DNA from: Streptosporangiaceae bacterium
GTDB taxonomy: Bacteria; Actinomycetota; Actinomycetes; Streptosporangiales; Streptosporangiaceae
Reading direction: 5' to 3'
NCBI GenBank assembly: GCA_030041195.1
Contig: JASHOI010000757.1
Coordinates: forward strand, 1 to 11,133
Length of the DNA stretch: 11,133 nt
Part shown: positions 1-6,294 of the stretch, one piece after another
How the letters are laid out: every line of letters starts with the position of its first letter
How positions within the stretch are numbered: position 1 is the stretch's first letter
Position numbers and translations under genes: made by a program
Notes under the pieces: model-generated
What the model saw: only the letters and a program-made list of their open reading frames with translations
Database searches by the model: none
What the model was told of the DNA's origin: nothing

Positions 1-726
1 CTGTTCCCGCAGATGAAAGAGCTGTTTTTCGACGATGACACCTTCACCGACGACCGGGCCCGCGCCGAGGCCATCGCCCGCGGCCTGGGCAAGCTGGGTA
101 TCACCTGGTCGTGCAACGCCAAAGCCAACGTCCCCCGCGACACCCTCAAGGTCCTGGCCGATAACGGGCTGCGGCTGCTTTTGGTCGGCTACGAAACCGG
201 TTCCCAGCAGATCCTGATCAACATCAAAAAAGGGCTCCGCGTCGAGCGTGCCCGCGTGTTCGCCGCCGACTGCCACGACCTGGGCATCACCGTGCACGGC
301 ACGTTCATCCTGGGGCTGCCCGGCGAAACCGCCGACACCATCAAACAGACCATCGCTTTCGCCCGGCAGGTCAACCCGCACACCATCCAGGTCTCCATCG
401 CCGCGCCCTACCCCGGCACCGAACTGCACCGCCAGGCCCTCGAATCCGGCTGGCTCCCCGACGCCGACGGCGGGGGTGAGGGCGTGGCGCTGGTCAGCGG
501 GGCCGGCACCCAGCTGCCCGCGCTGTCTTACCCGCACCTGGGCCACGGCGAGATCCTGGACTCGGTCGACACCTTCTACAAACGGTTCTACTTCCGGGCC
601 GGCAAAATCGCCGAGATCACCACCGACATGCTGCGCCACCCCGGCACAGCCGGCCGCCGGCTGCGCGAGGGCGGCGAGTTCTTCCGCTTCCTGCACCGCC
701 ACGACCGCCCGGGGAAGGCCGCCTGA
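1..726 (+). CDS. hpnJ: Hopanoid-associated radical SAM protein, HpnJ-like (5' end outside window)
   Basis: This is the C-terminal part of a radical SAM protein; the frame is open from base 1, so the start and the CX3CX2C iron-sulfur motif lie off the left edge. The 241 visible residues hold a DDDTFTDD stretch, WSCNAKANVP, LLLVGYETGSQQILINIKKG, HGTFILGLPGET and a PYPGTEL block, an arrangement I recognise from HpnJ. In Burkholderia, HpnJ is linked to making the cyclitol ether head group of bacteriohopanetetrol from its glucosamine form, at the membrane. Its stop overlaps the hpnR start by one base (TGATG), so the two genes are probably translationally coupled. Seven of ten lysine codons are AAA, unlike the genes downstream of hpnR. 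Family assignment is strong; the exact substrate is inferred, and another hopanoid radical SAM enzyme is possible. Confidence 0.85.
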   Translation: MFPQMKELFFDDDTFTDDRARAEAIARGLGKLGITWSCNAKANVPRDTLKVLADNGLRLLLVGYETGSQQILINIKKGLRVERARVFAADCHDLGITVHGTFILGLPGETADTIKQTIAFARQVNPHTIQVSIAAPYPGTELHRQALESGWLPDADGGGEGVALVSGAGTQLPALSYPHLGHGEILDSVDTFYKRFYFRAGKIAEITTDMLRHPGTAGRRLREGGEFFRFLHRHDRPGKAA

Positions 727-2216
727 TGCGCGTGCTGCTGGTGCACCCCAGCGCCTTGATGTACTCCGAGATCTTCCTGCGCCTCGAACCGCTGGGCCTC
801 GAACGCGTCGCCACCGCCCTGCTCGCCGGCGGCCACGACGTGCACCTGATCGACCTGCAGGTCTACACCAAAACCGACCTCGAACGCCACCTCGCCGCCT
901 TCCGCCCCGACGCGGTCGGGTTCAGCCTGAACTACCTGGCCAACATCCCCGAAGTGGTGGACCTGGCCAAACAGGTCAAAACCATGCTGCCGCGCTGCGT
1001 GGTGTTCACCGGCGGGCACAGCGTCTCCTTCGTCGCCGAACAGGTCCTGCACCACGCCGCCGGCGCGATCGACGTCGTGCTCAAAGGCGAAGGCGAAACC
1101 GCCGCGCCCGCGCTGCTCGCCGCGCTGCCCGACAACGCCCTGGCCGAAGTCCCCGGCGCGGTCACCGCCGACGGCCCCGGCCGCCCCCCCGCCATGGTGC
1201 ACAGCCTCGACGAGCACCTGCCCGCCCGCCACCTCAGCGGCCGGCGCCGCAAATACTTCATCGGCGTCATGGACCCCGCCGCGTCCATCGAATTCACCCG
1301 CGGCTGCCCCTGGGACTGCTCCTTCTGCTCCGCGTGGACCTTCTACGGCCGCTCCTACCGCCGCCTGTCCCCCGAAGCCGCCGCCGACGACATGACCCGC
1401 ATCGCCGAACCCGGCGTGTTCATCGTCGACGACGTCGCGTTCATCAAAGCCGACGAAGGCGACCACATCGCCGCGCTCCTCGAACAACGCCACATCCGCA
1501 AAAAGTACTACCTCGAAACCCGCTGCGACGTGCTGCTGCGCAACGAAGAAGTATTCCGCCGCTGGCGCCGCCTCGGCCTGGAATACATGTTCCTCGGCCT
1601 GGAAGCCCTCGACGAAGACGGCCTCACCGCGTTCCGCAAACGCACCACCCCCAAAATCAACAACAAAGCCCTCGAAGTCGCCCGCTCCATGGGCCTGGCC
1701 GTCGCCATCAACATCATCGCCGACCCCAGCTGGGACCACGCCCGGTTCGCCTACGTCCGCGAATGGGCCACCAGCGTCCCCGAAATCGTCAACATCACCG
1801 TCCAGACCCCCTACCCCGGCACCGAAACCTGGCTCACCGAATCCCGCAAACTCACCACCCTGGACTACCGCCTCTTCGACGTCCAGCACGCCGTGCTGCC
1901 CACCCGCCTGCCACTGCACCAGTTCTACCAAGAACTCGTCAAAACCCAGGCCATCCTCGCCCGCAAACACCTCGGCACCGCCGCCCTCGCCAAAACCACC
2001 GCCACCATCGCCCGCCAGCTCACCCACGGCCACACCAACTTCACCAAAATGATCTGGAAATTCAGCCAGGTCTACAACGCCGACCGCCAATACGCCGAAC
2101 ACCACCGCCCCGCCACATACCTGCTCACCCCACCACGGGAAGCCGCGGCCGTTCCGGCAGGGCCTTCGGAGCGCAAGGACCTCTACATCCACGCCCCGGC
2201 GCGGCGCCGGGGCTGA
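726..2216 (+). CDS. hpnR: Hopanoid C-3 methylase HpnR (B12-binding radical SAM)
   Basis: A 496-residue B12-binding radical SAM methyltransferase. The N-terminal third (about 1-150) is the cobalamin-binding type domain, starting MRVLLVHPSALMYSEIFLRL and including FSLNYLANIPEVVDLAK and FTGGHS. The radical SAM core follows, with the cluster motif RGCPWDCSFC (C194, C198, C201), then FIVDDVAFI, YLETR, EYMFLGLEALDE and TPYPGTETWLTESRKLTT. These blocks match HpnR, which adds the C-3 methyl group to hopanoids and is the known source of 3-methylhopanoids, studied in Methylococcus. It acts at the membrane. A purine-rich ribosome site (GGGGAAGG, 711-718) precedes the ATG. Sixteen of 18 lysine codons are AAA. 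The last 25 or so residues (REAAAVPAG onward) are poorly conserved and switch to the codon style of the downstream genes. Identity is near certain. Confidence 0.92.
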   Translation: MRVLLVHPSALMYSEIFLRLEPLGLERVATALLAGGHDVHLIDLQVYTKTDLERHLAAFRPDAVGFSLNYLANIPEVVDLAKQVKTMLPRCVVFTGGHSVSFVAEQVLHHAAGAIDVVLKGEGETAAPALLAALPDNALAEVPGAVTADGPGRPPAMVHSLDEHLPARHLSGRRRKYFIGVMDPAASIEFTRGCPWDCSFCSAWTFYGRSYRRLSPEAAADDMTRIAEPGVFIVDDVAFIKADEGDHIAALLEQRHIRKKYYLETRCDVLLRNEEVFRRWRRLGLEYMFLGLEALDEDGLTAFRKRTTPKINNKALEVARSMGLAVAINIIADPSWDHARFAYVREWATSVPEIVNITVQTPYPGTETWLTESRKLTTLDYRLFDVQHAVLPTRLPLHQFYQELVKTQAILARKHLGTAALAKTTATIARQLTHGHTNFTKMIWKFSQVYNADRQYAEHHRPATYLLTPPREAAAVPAGPSERKDLYIHAPARRRG

Positions 2217-2231
2217 CGGAGCGGCTGACGA

Positions 2232-3170
2232 TTGTCTTCGCTGACCGCAACGGTGACCGCGATCGCGGCCGCGGCGGCGTTCGGGATATCCTCCGTCGCC
2301 GACCAGCGCAGCACGAAGCGGGTGGAAAGCCGCCGGGCGCTGTCGCCCCGGATCCTGGTGGATCTGGTCCGCCAGCCGTTGTGGCTGACCGCGGTGGGCA
2401 TGAACGTCGTGGGATTCGCCTTGCAGGTGGCGGCGCTCAGTCTCGGAAGTCTCGCGCTGGTTCAGCCGATCCTCGTCTGCGACCTGGTCTTCGCCGTCGT
2501 GATCAGCTGGTCTCTCAGGTGGTGGGGCCGGTTCCATAGTCCCGGGATCGTGCGATCGGCCCTGACCATTTTCGGCGGAGTTGCCGCCTGCACCGCCGGT
2601 GTGGCCGGGTTCCTCGCCATCGGCCAGCCTTCGGCCGGCCATACCCAGGCCAGATGGAGCATGCTGCCGCCGCTGGCCATCGGGCTCATCGTGGTCGTGG
2701 GAGGCTGCCTGGTCGTCGCCACCCGGAGCCACAACCTGCGCCCGCTCGCGCTGGCGCTGGCCTGTGGCGTCAACTACGGGGTAGCCGCGTTTGTGGTCAA
2801 GCTCCTGACCGCCGAATTTGGTGAAGGGCTGGCCCGCGTGTTCACCAACTGGCCGATCTATGTTCTTGCCGTCGTCGGGCCGGCCGGCTTCATCCTCAAC
2901 CAGGACGCCCTTCAGCAGGGAAGGATCCTGGCGCCGGTCCAGTCGATCATCAGCTCGGCCGACCCGGTCATCTCCATCGCCCTGGGCATTGTCTGGCTGG
3001 ATGTGGTGTTGCGCAGCACCCCCGGCGCCATCGCAGGCGAGGTCCTGTTCCTGCTGCTGATGATCGTCGGCATCTTCGTCACAGCCCACTACGCTCCCTC
3101 GGTCGCGGCGCCTTCATCGGCTTCGAGCCCGTCCGCATCTGACCAGCCGGGCCTGCAGGAGGCTCCGTGA
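2232..3170 (+). CDS. DMT-superfamily (EamA-like) membrane transporter
   Basis: A 312-residue integral membrane protein with about nine hydrophobic segments (roughly residues 3-22, 49-70, 74-95, 106-130, 146-163, 170-190, 207-225, 236-256 and 264-287). It has the two-half layout and small-residue-rich helices of drug/metabolite transporters, for instance ALSLGSLALVQPILVCDLVFAVV in the first half and QSIISSADPVISIALGIVWL in the second. The hydrophilic Ser/Pro-rich tail after residue 288 is probably cytoplasmic or disordered. The start is TTG with GGAG at 2218-2221, ten bases upstream. It begins 15 bases after hpnR and overlaps the next gene by four bases (GTGA), so it may be read through from the hopanoid genes. 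Its codon use (AAG lysines) differs from theirs. Substrate is unknown, and a hopanoid role is not supported by sequence. Confidence 0.75.
   Translation: MSSLTATVTAIAAAAAFGISSVADQRSTKRVESRRALSPRILVDLVRQPLWLTAVGMNVVGFALQVAALSLGSLALVQPILVCDLVFAVVISWSLRWWGRFHSPGIVRSALTIFGGVAACTAGVAGFLAIGQPSAGHTQARWSMLPPLAIGLIVVVGGCLVVATRSHNLRPLALALACGVNYGVAAFVVKLLTAEFGEGLARVFTNWPIYVLAVVGPAGFILNQDALQQGRILAPVQSIISSADPVISIALGIVWLDVVLRSTPGAIAGEVLFLLLMIVGIFVTAHYAPSVAAPSSASSPSASDQPGLQEAP
3157..3162 (+). promoter_or_regulatory. Ribosome binding site AGGAGG deciding the GTG start at 3167
   Basis: A perfect AGGAGG lies inside the 3' end of the transporter gene, four bases before GTG. It supports a real, coupled start for the FCD-domain protein and argues against an upstream start carrying a DNA-binding domain. 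Confidence 0.75.
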
Positions 3171-3649
3171 CACGGCCAATCGCGAGCTGGATGGCCCGCG
3201 CTCACGCCGAAGAGCTGATCCGGGACCTGGCGGCAGCCACACACATCGCATGCCAGCAGATGACCACGCCCACCCTGGAGATGCTCAGCGGCAGCGTAAA
3301 CCGCGCGTCAAGCCTGCCCACGAGGCCTGGCTGGGAGCACAAGGCCGCGGCACACGCCGAGATCTTCGGCCTGCTGGGCGAGCTCGCCGGTAACCCGGCA
3401 TCCGGGACGCCGCGAGGCGGGGCGGACGCCATCCGCGACCTGCTTCGCGTGGTAGGCCCGGCATCCAACGGGATGATCATCGGCTCGCGGCGGCGGCTGC
3501 TCGTGCACCTCCGCGCCAGGAACGCCGACGCCGCGGAGCAGGAAATGGAAGCCCACCTCGGGACTCTGTGCTTCATGTGGCGGCTGGCCCGCCCATCTAT
3601 CACCCGGCGCGCTGCGGAGGAAGCCGCTACGTCGCGGCAACCGAGGTAA
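3167..3649 (+). CDS. Stand-alone FCD-domain protein (GntR/FadR effector domain without HTH)
   Basis: A 160-residue, mainly helical soluble protein. The pattern WEHKAAAHAEIFGLLGELAGNP (residues 57-78) and the C-terminal LLVHLRARNADAAEQEMEAHL resemble the FCD effector-binding domain of GntR/FadR regulators, whose conserved His residues hold a metal or ligand. The winged-helix domain that should precede an FCD domain is absent: the start is fixed by AGGAGG and overlaps the transporter stop (GTGA), and the upstream DNA codes for the transporter. It may therefore be a ligand-binding or partner protein, or a remnant of a regulator. The tight link suggests it responds to the transporter's substrate. 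Its 3' end overlaps the convergent membrane protein gene by 23 bases. The FCD call is by pattern only and moderately sure. Confidence 0.6.
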   Translation: MTRPIASWMARAHAEELIRDLAAATHIACQQMTTPTLEMLSGSVNRASSLPTRPGWEHKAAAHAEIFGLLGELAGNPASGTPRGGADAIRDLLRVVGPASNGMIIGSRRRLLVHLRARNADAAEQEMEAHLGTLCFMWRLARPSITRRAAEEAATSRQPR

Positions 3650-4337
3650 AGCGGAATCCAATGCCGAACCTGCGCAGGACGGACCGCAGCCACACGACCG
3701 AGATCCCGATTCCCACCGCGACGAGCGCGACCGTGGTCACGGCCCAGACCGGCACGTAGGTGTGCAACGAGATCGTGGCCAGCAGGGCCCCCAGGGTGAC
3801 GGCCAGCAGACCGAACACGCCCGCCCACAGCACGGTCACGTGCCGGAAGAAGCCATCCAGGCGCGGCTGATGGACGGCCGGGCACCGCAGCCCGATCACC
3901 TCGCCGGCCAGCCGGGCGGCGAGCGGTGGGTTGTCCCCGACGGCCGTTCGGGCGAACACGATGCACAGGCCGAGGTCCGCGATCGGGAAATGCACCAGGA
4001 AGATCAGCAAATTGCCGGTGGCAATCGCGGCCACGGTCTGCACGGTCAGCAGCGTTAGCGAGATCACCACCAGCACCGGAACGGCCCCGGTCACGACCTT
4101 GCGGATGATGGCCGTCAGCCAGATGGTGCCGAGCATCGCCCACAGGCCGGCGTCGCGGCCCACAAGCGACGCCGCGAGGATGTAGGCGCCGGTCGGCAGC
4201 CCGAAGGATTCGGCCAGGTTCACCCCGGCGGTGCGCACCAACTGCATCGGCCGGGGCAGTTCCACGCACTCGGGCTTAGCCGGTGCCGTGGCGGCCACGC
4301 GTCGGTCAAGCTGCAGGCCTACGGCGCGCTGGGACAT
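3627..4337 (-). CDS. Six-helix membrane protein, VC0807/septation-protein-like
   Basis: A 236-residue membrane protein. After a hydrophilic N-terminal stretch of about 30 residues come hydrophobic segments at roughly 33-57, 62-80, 84-104, 108-130, 166-187 and 194-216, with a polar loop (about 131-165) between helices four and five. The loop ends in RLDGFFRHVTVLWAGVF, which resembles the PRxRRFFRxLTxLW block I associate with VC0807-family and intracellular-septation-like proteins of unknown function. The ATG at 4337 has AAGGAG (- strand of 4348-4353) ten bases upstream. Another ATG eight bases further out sits too close to that site and is out of frame. It converges on the FCD-domain gene with a 23-base overlap. 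The gene is surely real; the family call is tentative. Confidence 0.7.
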   Translation of the reverse strand: MSQRAVGLQLDRRVAATAPAKPECVELPRPMQLVRTAGVNLAESFGLPTGAYILAASLVGRDAGLWAMLGTIWLTAIIRKVVTGAVPVLVVISLTLLTVQTVAAIATGNLLIFLVHFPIADLGLCIVFARTAVGDNPPLAARLAGEVIGLRCPAVHQPRLDGFFRHVTVLWAGVFGLLAVTLGALLATISLHTYVPVWAVTTVALVAVGIGISVVWLRSVLRRFGIGFRFTSVAAT

Positions 4338-4369
4338 CGGCTCATGACTCCTTGCGGTCCGGCGCCCTC

Positions 4370-4386
4370 ACCGGCCTTCGGCCGGT
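4370..4386 (-). terminator. GC-rich stem-loop between the CBS gene and the membrane protein gene
   Basis: A perfect 7-bp inverted repeat, ACCGGCC and GGCCGGT, encloses a TTC loop in the 133-base gap after the CBS gene stop. No T-run follows on the - strand, so it could be a U-less actinobacterial terminator for the CBS operon or a leader hairpin of the membrane protein gene. Confidence 0.35.
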
Positions 4387-4470
4387 TGCGGCAGCAGGCA
4401 CCCGACCTGGCGCAAGTCTCCAGAGTACCGCCGTTATCCGGGCCAAGTCGGCTCGACCCCAAACCAGACA

Positions 4471-4854
4471 TCAGCCGGCCGGCCGGCGGATCTTGGCGGC
4501 GAACAGGTCGCGGATGCTGACAACGCCGCAGACCGTGCGGCCGTCGAGGACAGGCAGGTGCCGGAAACCGTTGAGCAGCATGATCTGCGCGGCTTCCTCG
4601 GCCGGCATGTCCAGGCTCGCGGCCTGCGGGTCCCGCGACATCCAGGCCGAGACCAGCGAGGCCGACAGATCCTCGCCCGACGCGGCCGCGCGGAGCACGT
4701 CCCGCTCGGTAAGGATGCCCGCCAGGAACGATCCCTGCAGGACTATCGCCGACCCCACCCGGCCGCGCACCATGCTGGCGGCCGCTTCCGTCATCGTTGT
4801 GTCCGGCGCGACGGTCACGACGCCGGTCTGCATCAGGTCCTTAAGCTTCGCCAT
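4471..4854 (-). CDS. Two-CBS-domain protein
   Basis: A 127-residue protein made almost wholly of a tandem CBS pair (Bateman module). CBS1 covers about residues 1-60 (MTGVVTV-like start, AIVLQGSFLAGILTERDVLR) and CBS2 about 68-123 (MSRDPQAASLDMPAEEAAQIM, RHLPVLDGRTVCGVVSIRDL). Such modules bind adenine nucleotides such as AMP, ATP or SAM, or adenosyl signals, and stand-alone pairs are common in actinobacteria as stress or energy sensors. No attached enzyme, channel or BON domain is present. The ATG lies 20 bases after the stop of the 80-residue gene, with only a weak GGGTCGGGAC ribosome site, so the two are probably one transcript and the CBS protein may act on or with the small protein. The domain call is firm; the partner and ligand are not known. 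Confidence 0.88.
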   Translation of the reverse strand: MAKLKDLMQTGVVTVAPDTTMTEAAASMVRGRVGSAIVLQGSFLAGILTERDVLRAAASGEDLSASLVSAWMSRDPQAASLDMPAEEAAQIMLLNGFRHLPVLDGRTVCGVVSIRDLFAAKIRRPAG

Positions 4855-4874
4855 GGCGCTGTCCCGACCCGATC

Positions 4875-5117
4875 TCAGCCGCTGTCCCCGACCTCGTCAA
4901 GCTCGGCGTCCAAGTGGGGGGAGGAAGGGCCGGACAGCTCCTCGGACAGCAGGCGCCACAGCGACCCGGCCCAGGCCGACACCTCTGGCCACCTCTTCCA
5001 GAACACCTGCAACGTCGTCTCGTCGAACTGCGTGTGGGCCTGATCTGGGGTGAGGCAGCGGCTGACCTCGTCGAGATCGTGCACCAGGTCAAGGAACCGG
5101 TCGCCGACGTTGTCCAT
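4875..5117 (-). CDS. Small acidic Trp-rich protein, unknown function
   Basis: An 80-residue protein I do not recognise. It begins MDNVGDRFLDLVHDLDEVSR, is acidic, has no membrane segment or signal peptide, and carries four tryptophans within 15 residues (W40, W43, W49, W54) in a likely amphipathic helical stretch FWKRWPEVSAWAGSLWRLL, followed by an acidic tail. The start at 5117 is fixed by GGAGGTGAT, an almost full match to the anti-Shine-Dalgarno, three bases before the ATG. The frame stays open far upstream because the DNA is so GC-rich, but that stretch is repeat DNA. It is the first gene of a probable two-gene unit with the CBS protein. A protein-binding or CBS-partner role is only a guess. 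Confidence 0.7.
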   Translation of the reverse strand: MDNVGDRFLDLVHDLDEVSRCLTPDQAHTQFDETTLQVFWKRWPEVSAWAGSLWRLLSEELSGPSSPHLDAELDEVGDSG

Positions 5118-5140
5118 AAGATCACCTCCCAGTGAGTGTA
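5118..5140 (-). promoter_or_regulatory. Strong Shine-Dalgarno and possible -10 box for the 80-residue gene
   Basis: On the - strand GGAGGTGAT (5121-5129 region) sits three bases before the ATG. TACACT (5140 to 5135) fits the TANNNT -10 pattern and would place the transcript start only about ten bases before the start codon. No good -35 is visible. The ribosome site is firm, the -10 box tentative. Confidence 0.5.
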
Positions 5141-5223
5141 GGCCCGTACCGCGCTCGCGCGAAGACCCCAAAAGCCGTCCCCTCCGCCCCCGCCCGCCGC
5201 TGCCAGCCCCGCCATCCGCCCGA

Positions 5224-5427
5224 GTTCCCGCCCCCGCCCGGCGTTCCGCCCGCGCCGCGGTTCCCGGCCCTGCGCGCGGTTCCCGGCCCTTGCCGCAGTT
5301 CCCGGCCCCGCCCGCAGTTCCCGCCCCGCCCGCGGTTCCCGGCCAGCCCGCAGTTCCCGGCCCGCCCGCGGTTCCCGGTCCCTGCCACGGTTCCCAGCCA
5401 CCCCTCCGGTCCCAGCCAGCCCGCCCG
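5224..5427. repeat. About eleven imperfect 17-19 bp tandem repeats in a divergent intergenic region
   Basis: Units start at 5224, 5243, 5260, 5279, 5298, 5317, 5335, 5353, 5371, 5390 and 5409. They follow the consensus GTTCCCGGCCCNGCCCGCR, with a conserved GTTCCC head and decay at both ends. Unit lengths vary between 17 and 19, so no reading frame is kept, which argues against coding. On the - strand the units give closely spaced runs of three or four G (for example GGGCGGGGCGGG within 5317-5334), a pattern able to form G-quadruplexes. The array fills most of the 360-base gap between the divergent small-protein and ung genes (5118-5477); I see no other gene in this gap. Its role is unknown: a regulator-binding array, a structure-forming spacer or slippage-born DNA are all possible. 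Confidence 0.85.
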
Positions 5428-5463
5428 TTACTCCAAGCCACCCCACCCCGGCGCCATTGCTCA

Positions 5464-5469
5464 TAGAGT
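5464..5469 (+). promoter_or_regulatory. Possible -10 box for a leaderless ung transcript
   Basis: TAGAGT matches TANNNT and ends eight bases before the ATG at 5478, the spacing expected when transcription starts at the A of the start codon. No Shine-Dalgarno is visible before that ATG, which fits leaderless expression. No clear -35 is seen. Confidence 0.35.
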
Positions 5470-5477
5470 GGTGCTCC

Positions 5478-6155
5478 ATGGCGGGACGGCCGTTGCGGGA
5501 GATCGTCGATCCGGGCTGGGCTGACGCCCTGGAGCCGGTGGCGGGCCGCATCGAGGCCATGGGTGACTTCCTGCGCGCGGAAGTCGCGGCGGGCCGCCGT
5601 TACCTTCCCGCCGGCGACAAGGTGCTGCGGGCCTTCCAGCAGCCGTTCGCCGACGTGCGGGTGCTGATCGTGGGACAGGATCCGTATCCCACGCCGGGAC
5701 ATCCGGTGGGCCTGAGCTTCTCGGTGGCACCCGAGGTGCGGCGGCTGCCGGCGAGCCTGGTCAACATCTTCCGCGAGTACCGCGACGACCTTGGCTACCC
5801 GGCGCCCGCCACGGGCGACCTGAGCCCATGGAGCGAACGCGGCATCATGCTGCTGAACCGGGTCCTCACCGTGCAGCCCGGCCAGCCGGGCTCCCACCGC
5901 GGCAAGGGCTGGGAAGAGGTCACCGACCAGGCCATCCGGGCGCTCGCCGCTCGCGGCACCCCGCTGGTAGCGATCTTGTGGGGCCGCGACGCCCGCAGCC
6001 TGGTCCCGCTGATGCCCGGCGTACCGCGCGTGGAATCGGCCCATCCCAGCCCCAACTCGGCGGACCGCGGCTTCTTCGGCTCGCGGCCGTTCAGCCGTGC
6101 CAACCGCTTGCTCGAGGAGCAAGGCGCTGAGCCCGTCGACTGGAAGCTGCCGTGA
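5478..6155 (+). CDS. ung: Uracil-DNA glycosylase, family 1
   Basis: A 225-residue enzyme that cuts uracil from DNA to start base-excision repair in the cytoplasm. The water-activating motif [16 protein letters not shown] (residues 66-81, catalytic Asp D68), the uracil-recognising Asn in LLNRVLTV (N127) and the second catalytic motif with H189 in HPSPNS are present. The end [12 protein letters not shown]...PVDWKLP fits the actinobacterial enzymes closely in length and order. The residue after HPSP is Asn (N193) where the family usually has the Leu that wedges into the DNA helix. I chose ATG 5478 over an in-frame TTG at 5457 because it fits the usual N-terminus; it has no Shine-Dalgarno, so expression may be leaderless. 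The family call is near certain. Confidence 0.93.
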   Translation: MAGRPLREIVDPGWADALEPVAGRIEAMGDFLRAEVAAGRRYLPAGDKVLRAFQQPFADVRVLIVGQDPYPTPGHPVGLSFSVAPEVRRLPASLVNIFREYRDDLGYPAPATGDLSPWSERGIMLLNRVLTVQPGQPGSHRGKGWEEVTDQAIRALAARGTPLVAILWGRDARSLVPLMPGVPRVESAHPSPNSADRGFFGSRPFSRANRLLEEQGAEPVDWKLP

Positions 6156-6232
6156 CGCACAGAAATTCGCGCGATCAGTCCGCCGCTCCGGCAAGTCTTC
6201 AGCAGTTACAGACGCGTCACCTGGTAAATTCC

Positions 6233-6244
6233 CAGACTCGTCTG
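6233..6244 (+). terminator. Weak stem-loop after ung
   Basis: CAGAC, a two-base TC spacer and GTCTG are followed by TTTCTCT. CGTCTG also pairs with CAGACG at 6209-6214, giving two alternative folds. The short stem makes it a weak terminator or attenuator candidate in the 139-base gap before the STAS gene. Confidence 0.25.
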
Positions 6245-6294
6245 TTTCTCTGGCCTCGAGAGCCACCCCTCGCCCAACCCCGCAAGGAGGAATC

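Noticed and set aside
248..2539. 763-residue + strand open frame rich in Arg and Pro
   Set aside because: It is a frame-shifted shadow of hpnJ, hpnR and the transporter, with the Arg/Pro/His composition typical of wrong frames.
588..3089. 833-residue open frame on the - strand across hpnJ, hpnR and the transporter
   Set aside because: It is antisense to three well-supported genes, has low-complexity composition and no recognisable domain; it arises from GC-rich third positions.
5224..5427. CRISPR array
   Set aside because: Units are 17-19 bases, directly adjacent and imperfect, with no unique spacers and no cas genes nearby.
5457..5477. TTG start adding seven residues to Ung
   Set aside because: The added residues do not resemble Ung N-termini and no ribosome site precedes them.
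6097..6294. 66-residue N-terminal extension of the STAS protein
   Set aside because: It overlaps the end of ung, while a strong AAGGAGG stands right before ATG 6295.
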